Assembly: GCA_963966185.1 (NCBI GenBank) | Contig: CAWZYM010000190.1 | Coordinates: 207,001-271,000, forward strand | Length of the DNA stretch: 64,000 bases | Direction: 5' to 3' | Source of the DNA: Rhabditoides inermis | Lineage: Eukaryota; Nematoda; Chromadorea; Rhabditida; Rhabditidae | Part shown: positions 51,210 through 63,700 of the stretch, piece after piece | Numbering within the stretch: the stretch's first letter is position 1 | Layout of the letters: each line of letters starts with the position of its first letter | Translations under genes and position numbers: made by a program | The notes under the pieces: generated by a model | Database searches by the model: none | What the model saw: only the letters and a program-made list of their open reading frames with translations | Told to the model about the DNA's origin: nothing

Positions 51210-54200
51210 CTACCCAATCAACTGCTGTAGTTGCATTTCGTCGTGCGTCACGACTCCGTGCTGTCTTGTGTACGTCATCACGGCGTTCCATATCGGCGTC
51301 CCCGAAAGCACGTCGGGGTGACCCAGGATCACCATGCCGTGCCTAGCCCGCGTGAGTGCCACGACGGCACGAGCTCTCTCCCCGAAGAACTCTTCGTTTG
51401 CTCCCGAGGAGCGGGTGGTCGCGACGAACACCAGATCAGCCTCGGAACCCTGCACTGCATCCGCCGTCTCCACACGCACTCCCATCGATTGCAGGGCGCG
51501 ACGCAGTCTCCTAGCCTGTTCCTTGTAGATCGCCACCACGAGGATAGATGCAGGCGAGACGTCACGGCGGGTGAGGCGAGACACGATGTCGACAATCATC
51601 GCTCTCTCGTTCTGGTTCTCCCACGAAACTCCATTGTGGGGTCTGGTCGCTGCTCCACGATGAAGTGCCAGCACTAGAGGGGCGCGGTCCTCCGGCATGG
51701 CAGAGACCCGGTAGAATAGTTGTCGCTCGGCAGCCGACGTGGCACAGCTAAGCGTTGCTCCATATGCAACGTCCGCAGCAAGCGACGAGAGTCCCGGATG
51801 GCTTCGGAAAGTCTGGCGGAGGGTGGTGACGTGGGCCCTTCCTTGCAATAGCGTCGCCATCACCGAACGCGCTGCGTAGACTTCCGGGGCCGAACCTCGC
51901 GGGGCTCGGCAGTGAGGGGGAAGCTGGAGATGGTCCCCGACCCAGACCTGCCTGGCGTTTGGTAGCACACTAGCCGTAGCGCAGAGGACCGGTTCGGGTG
52001 TCATCGACGCCTCGTCCGCGACTACCAGACGGACCTGGGCCGACATCCCGGCGAGTGAGCCACCGTTTCCGAACGCGTTAAGCGTGGTAGCCGTTGTACA
52101 AAACACGATGCGGGGCTGCTCCTTGGCTAACAGAATCTCCAGCACGACGGCGGCGAGATCCGACGCATCGCGCTCAGCCAGACGGTATTGTCGAGCCTCC
52201 GCCTCTGACATCATTCCAAACTTGGTCGGATCTCGACGCATCTCGTTCACCAGTGATCTGCCCTCCACGAACCGTCGCACGGCTGACGTCTCCTCCTCCG
52301 TGAGGGTGTACTTGTCGCAGAGTCCAGCGATGAGTGCATCCACGTCAAAGCGCGTGGTTGGCAGGGAGGCGATAGCGTGCTCCGACGCGAACCTCATTGC
52401 CGACACCTCCGCGTACTCGTCGAGGCTCTCGAACGCCTGCGATAGCTGTAGGACGGCCGCGTTGGTTGTGGCCATCAACACAACGATTCCCTCCGAGTTG
52501 TTCTTGATGAACTGTGCGGCTCCCAAGGCTGCCGTCAAAGTCTTGCCGGCTCCATAGGTCGCCTGACCGAGAGCGACATGCTCCTCTCCCTCTGCGATAG
52601 CTCGAACAAGCGACGCTTGGTCGGCATGGAGCGTCAGTCTTTTTCCTCCTTTGACGACTTCGATGGTGGGCGCGGGGATGTTGTCAAACGGCAGCGACAG
52701 GAGACTGGGGACTGATTGAAGACGGTTCGCATACACCCGGTTGAGAAGGGTCTGAGCATGCAGGCTCCCGAGAACGCCGTCGAACAGACGTCCCTCTGCC
52801 AAGCTGGCCAACACGGGGGTGGCCCGTTCGTCCGTCTGCTTCATCCGCAGGGTCAGCGAAATGCGCAGACGTCCTGGAACTGCCACGGTGCCATGTACTC
52901 TCATGGCCTCCGCCATACGAGACGTTGAGTAGGTGTCGAGGAGCACTCGGAGATGGAGCTCCTGTCCGTGTGGATTGTAGTCCGAGCAGAGCACAGCTCC
53001 CAGGCACGGAGCCATCGCCGGAGCAGACAGGGTAAGCAGGCGGCCGACGCAAAAACCGCTCTCTCCGGACATCTCGGTCATGGTGATGTCGATCGTCATG
53101 CGGGGCGCGTGATCGACAGTCCATTCGACATCCACCCTGTGCGGCTTCTTGTCCTCGTCCGCACGTTCTAACACGTTCAGCATAGCACAGGCCGTGCCGA
53201 AGACTTTTGCCATTCGTTCGTACGAGTCCGTCCGGTTGTACCTCGAGAAGGTGCCCGGCCTGTCCTGTAGCCAGGCTACCTCGTCGAAATTAATGCGTCG
53301 GGCTGTTAGCGGCATGCGTCCTCCTTCCGGCTCCATGATCTCCGCCTGCCTGGCGATCTCGATGAGGGCATCGCGGCTCATCTTGGAGATGGGCGATTCC
53401 GAGAAGTACCGAGCGAAGGGAGTAGCTCGACGGTTCCAGACAGCGAACCAGGTCAGCTCAGTGAAGTGCTCCATTCCGAGGTTGGGGAAGCGTGCGGGAG
53501 TGATGTTCACCAGCTCAGGCATTCCCGAAGAGACCATGCTGATGCTCTTCACTTTGTAGCTGCTCATCCTCTTCTTGTACACCAGGGCGAAGTCCTCTGA
53601 TGGCATCGCTGCCGGCTCGACCAGGGCGAATCGGTCAACGCGGAAGCAGGGCCTGGACTCCTCCGTGGACAGCACGTTTGAGTTGGCGGCCTGCTGGATC
53701 AGGTTGTCGACTTCCTTCTCTGACGCGGCATCCGCGAGGTTCTTAGTTGCCTTGGCAGAGTAGATCCACAAGAAGTCTCCAACGCTGAGGTGGTTCTGAT
53801 CGTAGCCGAATCTTCCGGTGCCGATGTCCTCTGCGGTCTGATCGACAGCCAGGAACCGAAGTTCGAGTCGGTCGTTGCCAGTGACGAAGAGGTCCTTGGT
53901 CTCCACCAACAATCCTCTGTTGTGGCTGAGAGACAGCACCTGCGCCAGGACGGCTCCCTGCTCGTCGAGCCGGAACGGGTTGCGCACATAGTGCGGCTTA
54001 CCCTGAGGGCGCTCCTTGTTGACCGCCTCCTAAAACATTCTTTTAGTGGCAGTCCAGCGAAAATGATTACTGTTATCGATTGTTTCTCAGGTTCATTGTG
54101 ATAGTGGTACAAATGATGACCTATCATTGAGACTATAACGAGAGATTATATTTTTTTTTTTTTTAAATGTTTACATGTGGTAAAAAAAAACCCTTTCTTT

Positions 54201-56622
54201 ATTACATTATGTAGTTCGTTTTTTTTTAAACTGATTCAGGTGCTCACACAAGGAAAATGTGACAGGGGCGATTATATCAAAGTACTGGTGACGTGATAGT
54301 AGTACTGGTGACAGTAGCGAAATTCTGAGTATATTTGCTTCTGAGAGTGACTACATATTTGTTTAGTTGTAATCAATCAAAATCTCATGAAATACGTATC
54401 TTGTGAAATACTCTCCTGACTTATTTAGGGCACTGGCGTTAAAGTGACTATTTCACTTAAAAATGATATTTTACTGATAAAATGTTAATGGAAACATCAA
54501 ATAACATCTACTAAACCTGAAAACTAGAACTTTCTTCATGATTTTTTAAACTATTTTTTTTTTTTTTGCCCTCAAAAAATAGTTGATTTTGAATGCTTCA
54601 TGGGTAAGAAGTGAGGTTACATCACAGCTGAGTGTCTAAAACGTCTTGAATGACGGGAATTTAGGAAAAAAAAATTTGATATGAGATTCTGTTTCTAGCA
54701 TAAACTGAAGTCGTAGAAGACGATAAACATATCCCTATGTGATATGCATATCGAGTTGAATAGTTACAAACAGAATTTGTAAAGCGCGCCAATTCAAAAA
54801 TCAAAAATTTTCCGATTGCGGATCAATAAAATTGTCACTTTAAAATAAAATATGACGTCCTCACATAACTCTATCGATTTTCACTACTTCACAGAGCGTG
54901 GTTTCTTTAGAATCGAGCACCGTTGTCATCAACGCGGGGACATGACTTTCTACGCTAACCAGAACAATTAACACGTTCAGTCATAGAATGTCAAATGATT
55001 TCTATACAGACCCTATATCTCATGTTACGTTCCCTAAATTGTAACAGTAATAATGTAATGGTCGTACCTGTGCGACGGGACGGAGCTGCTTCCTCTCTCT
55101 CTCGATGGTGTATGTCTGTTTCCGGAAGCGGATGGCCTGCTCGATGCCTCCGAAGTAGGGGAACGGGATCGTGCCTGCCCTCTCGCTTCTCAGAAAGATG
55201 CTCTTCGCGAAGCGACCATTGTGGTAGCCGTTGGCCGGAGGGGCCCTGAACTCGTTGGGCGGCAGCAGGATAGAGACCTTCTCATCGGGGATCTCCGCCA
55301 TCCCTCTGCGATGGTCGACGTGGTCGGCCAGAGGGTGGCGTCCAGAGAACGCAGAAACAAAGTCGTCCGGGGTCTCCACCGGCAGCTTCCTCTGCTGCGG
55401 CTTGGTGGGGGCAGCGGCGGTAGCCGGCTCTTCCGGTGCAAGCGAGCTGACTCCGAGTCTCGCGGTCTCTTGTCTCAGCTCGGAAACTGAGGATGAGGGA
55501 CTTCCCGTGCGCCGCTGGGAGACCGAGGTCAGACCCGTCGCGGTGGAGGCCGTGGTCGATGCCGGTGACGCCCCTGATTCGGCGGCGCGGAATCCAACCC
55601 AGGCCGCGGATGCTCCGATGAGCCCGAGCGGGTCCCGTGAGTTGATCGTGGCTACCTCCACTGGGCCGCTGTGCGTGGCCACAGTCGGCGTTGCCTAGAA
55701 GTCACTGATTTGATACACACATATAACTGGGCTGGGTACGGGAAGCAGCATTCCCACGAGAAAAAAACGTTCGGACACTAGACTGACACAACAACACGCC
55801 TCACCTCGCTCTCCCTGAGGGCGTCCGAGGGTTCGGTGACTTCCTCATCGTTGTTGTCTTGATCGGCGTACTTAATTGTTTGGATTTGTAATGGGCTCGA
55901 TACGGGAAGCAGCATTCCCACAAAAAAATTGGACATAGGACACTGGACGGACACATTAACACGCCTCACCTCGCTCTCCATGAGGGCGTCCGAGGGTTCG
56001 GTGACTTTCTCATCGTTGTTGACTTGGTCGGCGTACTTAATTGTTTTGATTTGTAATGGGCTCGATACGGGAAGCAGCATTCCCACATAAAATTGGACAT
56101 AGGACACTGGACGGACACATCAACACGCCTCACCTCGCTCTCCATGAGGGCGTCCGAGGGTTCGGTGACTTCTTCCTCGTTGTTGACTTGGTCAGCGTAC
56201 TTAATTGTTTTGATTTGTAATGGGCTCGATACGGGAAGCAGCATTCCCACATAAAGTTGGACATAGGACACTGGACGGACACATCAACACGCCTCACCTC
56301 GCTCTCCATGAGGGCGTCCGAGGGTTCGGTGACTTCTTCCTCGTTGTTGACTTGGTCGGCGTACTTAATTGTTTTGATTTGTAATGGGCTCGATACGGGA
56401 AGCAGCATTCCCACATAAAGTTGGACATAGGACACTGGACGGACACATCAACACGCCTCACCTCGCTCTCCATGAGGGCGTCCGAGGGTTCGGTGACTTC
56501 TGCATCGTTGTTGACGGAGCGGGAATTAATGAGCTGAAGTATCCGTTGATTCACCCGCTCTCCTTCTCCATCTCTCTCTCTCTTTCTTTCTCTCTCTCCC
56601 TCTCCCTCTCTCTCTCTCCCTC

Positions 56623-56687
<65 letters not shown>

Positions 56688-56751
56688 CTCTTTTCTCTCT
56701 CTTTCTCTCTTTTGTTCTCTCTCTTTCTCCCTCTCTTTCTCTCTCTTTTGT

Positions 56752-56809
<58 letters not shown>

Positions 56810-57022
56810 TCTTGTTCTCTCTCTTTCTCTCTCTCTTTCCCCCTCTCTTTCTCTCTCTCTTGTTCTCTTTCTCTCTCTTTCTCTCTCTCCTTCTCCCTCT
56901 CTTTCTCTCTCTCTCTCTCTCACCTTGTAATCCGGCGACGGCGGGCCAGATGCGGAGATGGGGAAGGTAGCAGGAACAGAAGGTTCGGTATTCGGCAGTC
57001 CGGAAGGGTTGTCTGTATTCAT
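51210..57022 (-). CDS. UPF1-like SF1 helicase, 8 exons, 1293 aa
   Basis: Exons 56924-57022, 56462-56533, 56298-56363, 56134-56199, 55970-56035, 55805-55870, 55068-55694 and 51210-54029 sum to 3882 nt with every intron in phase 0. The C-terminal half carries all SF1 (UPF1/DNA2-type) motifs. Approximate residues: Walker A GAGKT (847-851), Walker B DEAS (1026-1029), motif III GDHLQLPP (about 1052), motif IV TLRQTFRSHP (about 1090), motif V AVQGSEADLVFV (about 1212) and motif VI VALTRAR (about 1244). Such enzymes unwind RNA or DNA with ATP. The N-terminal 360 residues are low-complexity plus a 22-residue repeat from tandemly duplicated exons; the middle (about 370-800) is unrecognised. No zinc/CH domain of true UPF1 is seen. 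It starts just downstream of an LTR-like region and precedes the Gag-like gene. Confidence 0.85.
54050..55060. other. Large AT-rich intron of the helicase gene
   Basis: No coding exon, tRNA or element ends recognised. It holds several T-runs and an AGTACTGGTGAC direct repeat near 54280-54312. Confidence 0.5.
55805..56533 (-). repeat. Array of tandemly duplicated exons in the helicase gene
   Basis: Four 66-nt exons, each with about 98 nt of intron, form a 164-bp tandem unit. Each exon encodes 22 residues with the core EVTEPSDALMESE; the last reads DALRESE. A fifth, related exon (56462-56533) has the same 3' half. Sequence identity between units, introns included, is very high, so the expansion is recent. 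Confidence 0.9.
56560..56922. repeat. CT-rich tract in the first intron of the helicase gene
   Basis: TCTCTCTTTCTC-type repeats with occasional TTGTTC blocks, resembling the satellite at 1-1432. Confidence 0.9.
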
Positions 57023-57035
57023 CCTAAAATATCAC

Positions 57036-57581
57036 ATTGAAAACCACTGTATTTGCATGAACCGCGAGACGAGATAAAACAAAAATTCACGGTTACTACA
57101 TGAATGTACACGATTTATGATTCCCAGTTGAGGGAAAAATATTTCGGAGAAGAGCACAAGGCTTAGTAAAAGACAAGTATAGAAGACGTGAAAAAGCCAT
57201 ACAACAAGCATTGCTGAGTGAGATAGACAGACTAGAAAAATGCGAGGGGCGTCCCTTGTGCTGGGTGGAGAGCGGACTGATCTTCCTGTGCGGCTCGGCG
57301 CTTATAAAGCGATCGTTCTTGGCGCGGCTTCGACCACGCCCCCGCCCCTGCCGCTGATTGGCTCTCTCTCGCCTCTGCTATCGAAGAGGAGTGTATTGAC
57401 AGCTAGACGATCGATTTCGATTTTTCGAAAAGAGGGAATGATATCTGGGAGTGATATGGTATCGAGAGCACACCTAATTTGTACAAAAAGGATGGTGGGT
57501 CGAACGATAAGAAGGTGAAAATGAAGCTAGGTCCACTAAGCAGAGTGGGTTGTTTGTGCAATCGAGCCCACGTACCGGGAC
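57036..57581 (-). promoter_or_regulatory. LTR-like promoter region between pol and the helicase gene
   Basis: This is where the 3' LTR of the gypsy-type element should lie (directly 3' of the integrase stop). Reading on the minus strand it contains a GCTTTATAAGCGCC TATA box near 57297-57312, GC-rich sequence before it, and a leader running into the helicase start at 57022. The second LTR is outside the window, so boundaries cannot be set; I saw no clear polypurine tract. Confidence 0.4.
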
Positions 57582-60500
57582 TCATTGTGTGTTTACTCGG
57601 GTCCGTCTTCCTTGTCTGATTTTCGGCTCTTCCGCCAATCCTCCCGTTTCCGGGGGCGCGAACCCCGCCACGTGCGCCGGCGATACCTTAGCTTTTCTTA
57701 AAGCAGCCTCTTCGTCTGCTGTCGCTTTTTGTGTGCTCCAAATCGGTCCTTCTAGAAGGACGCACTTCTTCACCTGATTCATGTGCACTCGGAATGGTCC
57801 TTTGTTCGGAGTCGAAATACTCACAATGTCCAGATGCGGTCTCTCAATTCGAATAACACGATACTGGCCTGTCCACGGATACTGTAGTTTTACACTTACT
57901 CGCCTGTCCGGCGTGAAGTTCTTGAGATAAACTCTTTCTCCAATAGATATCTGGAGAGGTTTCAAATGCGGACTTTGTTTATTGTATTGGCTTTCAAAGG
58001 CTCGTCGCGCTTTGTTGTTGGCGTGTGCCGCTCTCTCCCACACATGCTGCAAGATCTTACAAAGACTTTCTCTGTAGTCGCCGCCGACAGCCGATCCTTG
58101 CACGCTTGCCATTTCTGCCCTTTCCAACGCAACATCGATGGCAAACAAAGGGTCGCGGCCGTGCATCAGAAAGTACGGGGTTTCTTGAGTGCTATCATGC
58201 ACGCTGGTGTTAATTGCGAAAGCGCAGGCAGGCACAAAGTCATCCCAACACAAGTAGTTGTCCTCGATATAGCATCGAATCATTTGTTGCATGGTTGAGA
58301 ACACCCTCTCCACCATTCCGGCACTCTCGTGGTGGTACGGTGTTCCGAATTTGTGCTTGATACCCATTATTTTGAGTACTTCAGACATGAATCCGGATTT
58401 CAAGTAGCTTGCATTATCACTTACTAGTACTTGCATAATGCCAAAACGGAAGACACAGTCATTTATGATGACTCGTGCGACTGTCTCTGATGAGCAGTCT
58501 GGAATAGCCACCAAAATAGTCATTTTTGTGAAGTGATCGACCATGCATACAATATAGGAATTGCCTCGCTGCGATTTAGTGACCGGGCCGAACAAGTCGA
58601 TGTAGCAAATTTGCATCGCGCTGTGTGGAATGACCGGGATCATCTCTTCTTGATTGAATCGATTAGCTCTTTTCCGCTGGCACGGATCACACGCGCGAAC
58701 GAAGAGCATGATATGGTCTGCCATATTGTGCCAAAAATAGCGTCGCTTGATTTTCTTGACTGTCTTCTTCCAATTTAGATGGCCTCCCGATCCTGCTTCC
58801 ACGTGGTATGCTTTTATCGTGTCTTGTTGTAAAGCGGAAGGGAGTAGTGTGATGGTACGAATCAGATTACTGTTTTCCCAGCTGGTCCGTTTCACAAGAC
58901 AGCCATTCTTATTGATCTCACATACTTCTGCCAATGTTGCGATCTCAGCTTTCTGTTTATCTGTGACACCATCAGCCACTCTTCCCTCTATCATCGACCG
59001 GACACCGCAACAAATCGGGTCTTCCATCTGCGCGCGCAAAATGGCACTCGAGTCTTTTCCCAGCAGCGCATTCAGATCGAGACGCTTTGTTACACTGCGT
59101 GTTGTAACCGCGAGGCACACGGGGAATTCCACAATATCCTCGATCTCGGGACTGTTATCGGTGAACTGATCAGTGGGTTCGCAGCGGGACAGACAATCCG
59201 CAACTACATTCGATTTCCCCTGGATGTAATGGATAGAAATATCTTGGGACTGCAATTCAACAATCCAACGGGCTAGGTTGTTATGAGGGGTGTTGCCATT
59301 CAAAAGGAAGGTTAGCGGCTTATGATCTGTCCACACCTCAGTGTGATTGCCATAGATAATGGGTTTAAAGTGTCGAAGTGCAAACACAATAGCGAATAAC
59401 TCAACGTGAGTGGCACTCCATTTCTGTTGCGATGGCGCAAGGGTCTTACTGAAGTAGCCGATGGCGGCGAGATCTTTCGTTTTCGCATCGCTCTCCACTT
59501 CCTGCAATAGGACTGCGCCCACTGCCTTGCCGGAGGCGTCGGTGTGTAGAATGAACTTGTCGTCTCTCGGGTACACCAGGCATGGTTTTGTGCAGAGAGC
59601 CTCCTTCAAGTCGTGGTAGGATGCGTCTTGTTCCTCCTTCCAATAAAACTTACCGTGTTGTTTTGCAAGTTCATTCAGCGGTGCAGCGCGTTTCGAAAAA
59701 TTGGGAATAAATTTGCGGAAAAAGGCGCACGTTGCAACAAAACCTCGTGCCAGTCTAATTGTGGTTGGTTTAGGAAAGTTTCTAATTGCATCAATATTTC
59801 TCTGAGCTGGATAGTACCTGTTGCCGGAGATCTCGTGTCCTAGAAATGTAATATGACCCAGCGCGATTTCTGTTTTCTTTGCTGAAGCTTTCAAATTGAA
59901 CAGACGCAGCCGATCCAGCACCTTTCGAATAGATGACAGATGCCCCTCAAATGTGTTATCGTAAATAATAATGTCATCTAGATAAGCTGTGACGTTGTCT
60001 CGCAGCCCTCCCAGCACTCGAGAGAGTGCGTGGTTGAATGCCGCCGGCCCATTCTTGATTCCGAACGGGACAAATCGATACAAGTAATTACCGTACGGTG
60101 TGGTCATTCCACACTTCTTCATTGCAGAGTCACTTAATTTCAATTGTAGAAAACCACTTGCAAGGTCAAAACTGGAGTAGTATTTATATCCTGCCATTTT
60201 CTGAAGCACGTCTTCTATTCTGGGTAGTTCGTGATGTTGGGGTACGGTGATTTTATTTAAATTACGGAAATCAGTACAGAGACGCAAGTTACCGTCCTTT
60301 TTAGGGATAGGCACTAGATTATGCATAAACGTAGTCTGAGTAGTGGGTTCTATTCTTCCCGCTCCTAGCAACCCCTGGATATGTTTATAGACTTCTTGTT
60401 GAAACTTGACGGGCATTCTACTATTCCTGGGTCGGTATTCACATACCTCAGTTGTCGTGTGGATTTCGGTGAGATCGGCTTCATACGAGCCCAAATCGTA

Positions 60501-60775
60501 GCTGGATGATGACATTACATCAGTATATTCTGAAAACAGTTCCTGAACCTGAACTTTTTCTTCCTCTGACAGAATACTTTTAGAAAGATCGGGACAAAAG
60601 TGTTGTTTATTTTTTATATTTTTAGTTTCTGTGGGCTGGTCGACCGAGACAGCATCGGTTGATTCATGGGCTAATTGTCCGCCAAGCAGGGCAGAGACGA
60701 GGCTTCCCTCGTTGTCACTCACCTTCGTAGGTGCGATGGCGAAACAAGAACGAGTCGCCTGGTTAGTGCTATTTA
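57582..60775 (-). CDS. pol: Ty3/gypsy-type pol: reverse transcriptase, RNase H, integrase
   Basis: About 1046 codons from the first in-frame GTG at 60722, with the frame open to about 60775. Domains in order: RT with FDLASGF, the catalytic YLDD at about residues 247-250 and the FLGHEI motif; RNase H (LHTDAS, then TDHKPL with its conserved Asp); integrase with an H-C-C zinc finger (DPCQ), catalytic Asp in IDLFGP, Asp in SDNASYL and Glu in ESAGMVERVF. It copies element RNA to DNA and inserts it. All catalytic residues I can see are intact and there is no internal stop. It lies in a +1 frame relative to the upstream ORF with about 12 nt of overlap, and it has no ATG near its start. It is probably made as an extension of the upstream polyprotein by +1 frameshifting or through splicing. 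Confidence 0.9.
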
Positions 60776-63700
60776 CACGGCTCTAGCAGTCCGTTATATT
60801 GCATCTCCAGTGGAGACATCTCACACAGTGTCTGGTCCTTGTACACAATGACGTCATCATTAGTCGGATTCGCCACGAGAATCATTCCAAGCCCGCTTTT
60901 TACGATACCTGGCGTGACCACGAGACTCTTCTTGTGCATGCTCTCACTGATCGAGTCTGTCACCCACGTGTCCGACTCGTCCGACTGCGGCATGAAACAG
61001 CGCACATACGTGTCCGTACCTGCCGACACGACACATGTCTCCGCTGCTTTCAGATTAAATTGTTTAGCCGGGTCTATTTCTTCTTTTGTTTCTAGTACAT
61101 TGACGATAGGAATATCCATTCCTCCCATAGTGACTACTCGGTTACGGTAGTCGATCGACCAGCGCGGGAGGCGATGGAGGATTGTATTACCTAGGATTAC
61201 TTGATACTTGGAAGCGTCCTTGGGAGGCGCGACTCCATCTGCAAAATACAATTTCTCCTTGAATTCCATATTCTGAATAGCTATTGTCACAATAGCGTAT
61301 CCCTTGATTTTAATCAGAGCGCCAGACATACCTTCCGCTGTACACACGTCGTCTGTTTCAAATTTGAATATCCCCACGAGAGGGGCGATGCTAGAGTGGC
61401 AGATCGAGATGCTCGCACCTGTGTCGAGAAGAGCCAGCATTCGGATGTTGTTTACACGAATGGGGATCTGATTGACGAAGGTACCGGAGGACTTGGAGTT
61501 TGTGGCGAGCACGTTGATGTTGTGTGGCTGTGCCATGATGCGCGGCGGCCACGAGCTGCCCGCGCTGTGCGGCCGCGAACACGCGGGGGTGTCGTCATCC
61601 GAGTACTCCTCAGTCATGTCTACTACATACGGGCTATGCGCTCTTACCGGCAATACGTTGTTTACTACTACTATTTCTTGCTTATTATTCCTGTTGTTCC
61701 ATAGATTCTTAATAACCCTATACCATTGTTTCAAGAGGAGTCCGAATTGAATCGTAGTTACCGTCGCACACAACGTGATCCATAGGTTAAACGCAGACAC
61801 ATGTGGCATAATCATATCATATATATTGAAATTGGCTGGTGCCGACGACAGCGGGTCGGATGAGGATTTTGCAGTATTACTGTTGAGAGGAGAGAAGTTG
61901 TGTGACTGCCACATCTCCTCCACCGATCGCTCGCGAGGAGTGATTTCGGAGAGATTCGTGATAACAAAGTTGTGATAGATAGTTAATTCAGGGATGGAAA
62001 ATGAGGGATCTACTTGGTTCGAGGTTTTCATTATTGTTACCGCAATGGGACCTTCTTCCATTCCGTTTTGCTGATCCAACTTGAACACCTCCTTGTTTCG
62101 TGTGTACCGTATCACAGCTCCCTCTGCACATGGGATCTGATCAGATTTCTCTTGCAGAATACCTGACTGGAGATTCATGAACACCGTGTGGTTTGTCTCT
62201 CCGACCAAAACTCTCACCCGAGGTTCACGGTAACACGATCCATTACTGGTTATCTCCACCGACGTATCGGGTATTCTGACGCACCTGTGTATTTCATACG
62301 TGTCTTCTCCGATGTGTTTTGCCTGCACATCTGTCCTGTTCAATAACGATCGAACCGTCGCTGTCGGGTCGGATGACAGCGCGCTCTTCAGCAAAAACGA
62401 CACGTATTTGACTCTCTCGCACAGTGTGTTCGCCAAGTGATGGAATATCGCGACTATGTTGTGTTGCATGTCGCTCTCGACTGCCAGAAGCTGTGCAGCC
62501 AACTGATTCGTCGATGTGTACCCGACACTTGCTGCTGTGCGGGTAGCTCGGCGCCGTGTCACCACCGCGTACCCCTGATCAGTGATCGTGAGAGTGTGAC
62601 CACAGTCGTTCACTGACTCACTATCATTCCCCCAAGAGACGGCGAACTCCTTGTCGTCACTCAGCCACACTCGTCCTGCTTTAGTGCCATACATCTTATT
62701 GTTTACCGGGACGTACTGACACTTCTCCTCCTCATCGGGTGTCCATAGCATGGCCGACCCGTCGGCGAGAGTGCAGTGTCCGGTGCGGTACTTGCACTCG
62801 CTGTGCGCGTCGGCCGAGGTCTGAATTGTGGCTTCCGCATTACGCGCGCGAATAGACGTACTGATCATAATACAATTAGTCACTGTCTTACTGTAGTCGT
62901 GGAAAATCTGAAAAGGTGCTGTCGGCCATTCGATGTCAACTAGATTATTAGTTTTCCACAGAATGCCTTGCTGGATCAAATCGCCGTGAACACATCGCTT
63001 GTGCGTCCTCATCATATCACACTCTTCCGCCGACACAGTGTGCCGTGTCTCCACTGCTGACTGGTGCCTGGTTCCGAAGATGTTCACTCCGTAGGTGACA
63101 GTGAGAGAAACAATTCTACACAAAAAGGCGTCAGTATCGTACACTTTAGTGTTTGGTCTGTACAAGGAGAGTGCTGTCCTCACCAGTGTTTCGTTCATCT
63201 GCGCCGTGAATAGAGAGCAGTCCGAGCTGTGCGTGAATCGGGTTACGGTAGCAAGGTGGTCGTGTGGGCAGAAGAAAGCCTGCGGAAGCGCGGTAGACGG
63301 CACAATCAAGGCCATGGCCATTCCGAGGAACAGCAGTGACTTGACCGAGCGAGTGCCGCTCGTCGACGGCTGCGGGTTCAACAGGGTTTCCGCCAGTGAC
63401 TCACTGCGCTCCTTGAACGCCTTGCACTCCAGCTGACTGCGTTGTAGCTGATCACGCAGATCTTCTATCTCATCGTTTACTGCCTGCGGTGATTGCTGGT
63501 GAGAGATTTGCATAACACTCTGGTTCTGGTTCACATTATGCGCGCCAGATTGCTGCTGGTGTACTTGCTGCCGCTGCTGGAACGGTTGCTGCTGAAATTG
63601 TTGCTGCTGGTACTGTTGCTGCTGGTACTGTTGCTGCTGCTGAACAAGATCAGGACAGTTGCGTTTGTAATGAGTCAAATCCCCACACTGAAAACAACCC

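Noticed and set aside
51231..53763. Plus-strand frames over the helicase exon
   Set aside because: Antisense shadows of a long, motif-bearing minus-strand exon.
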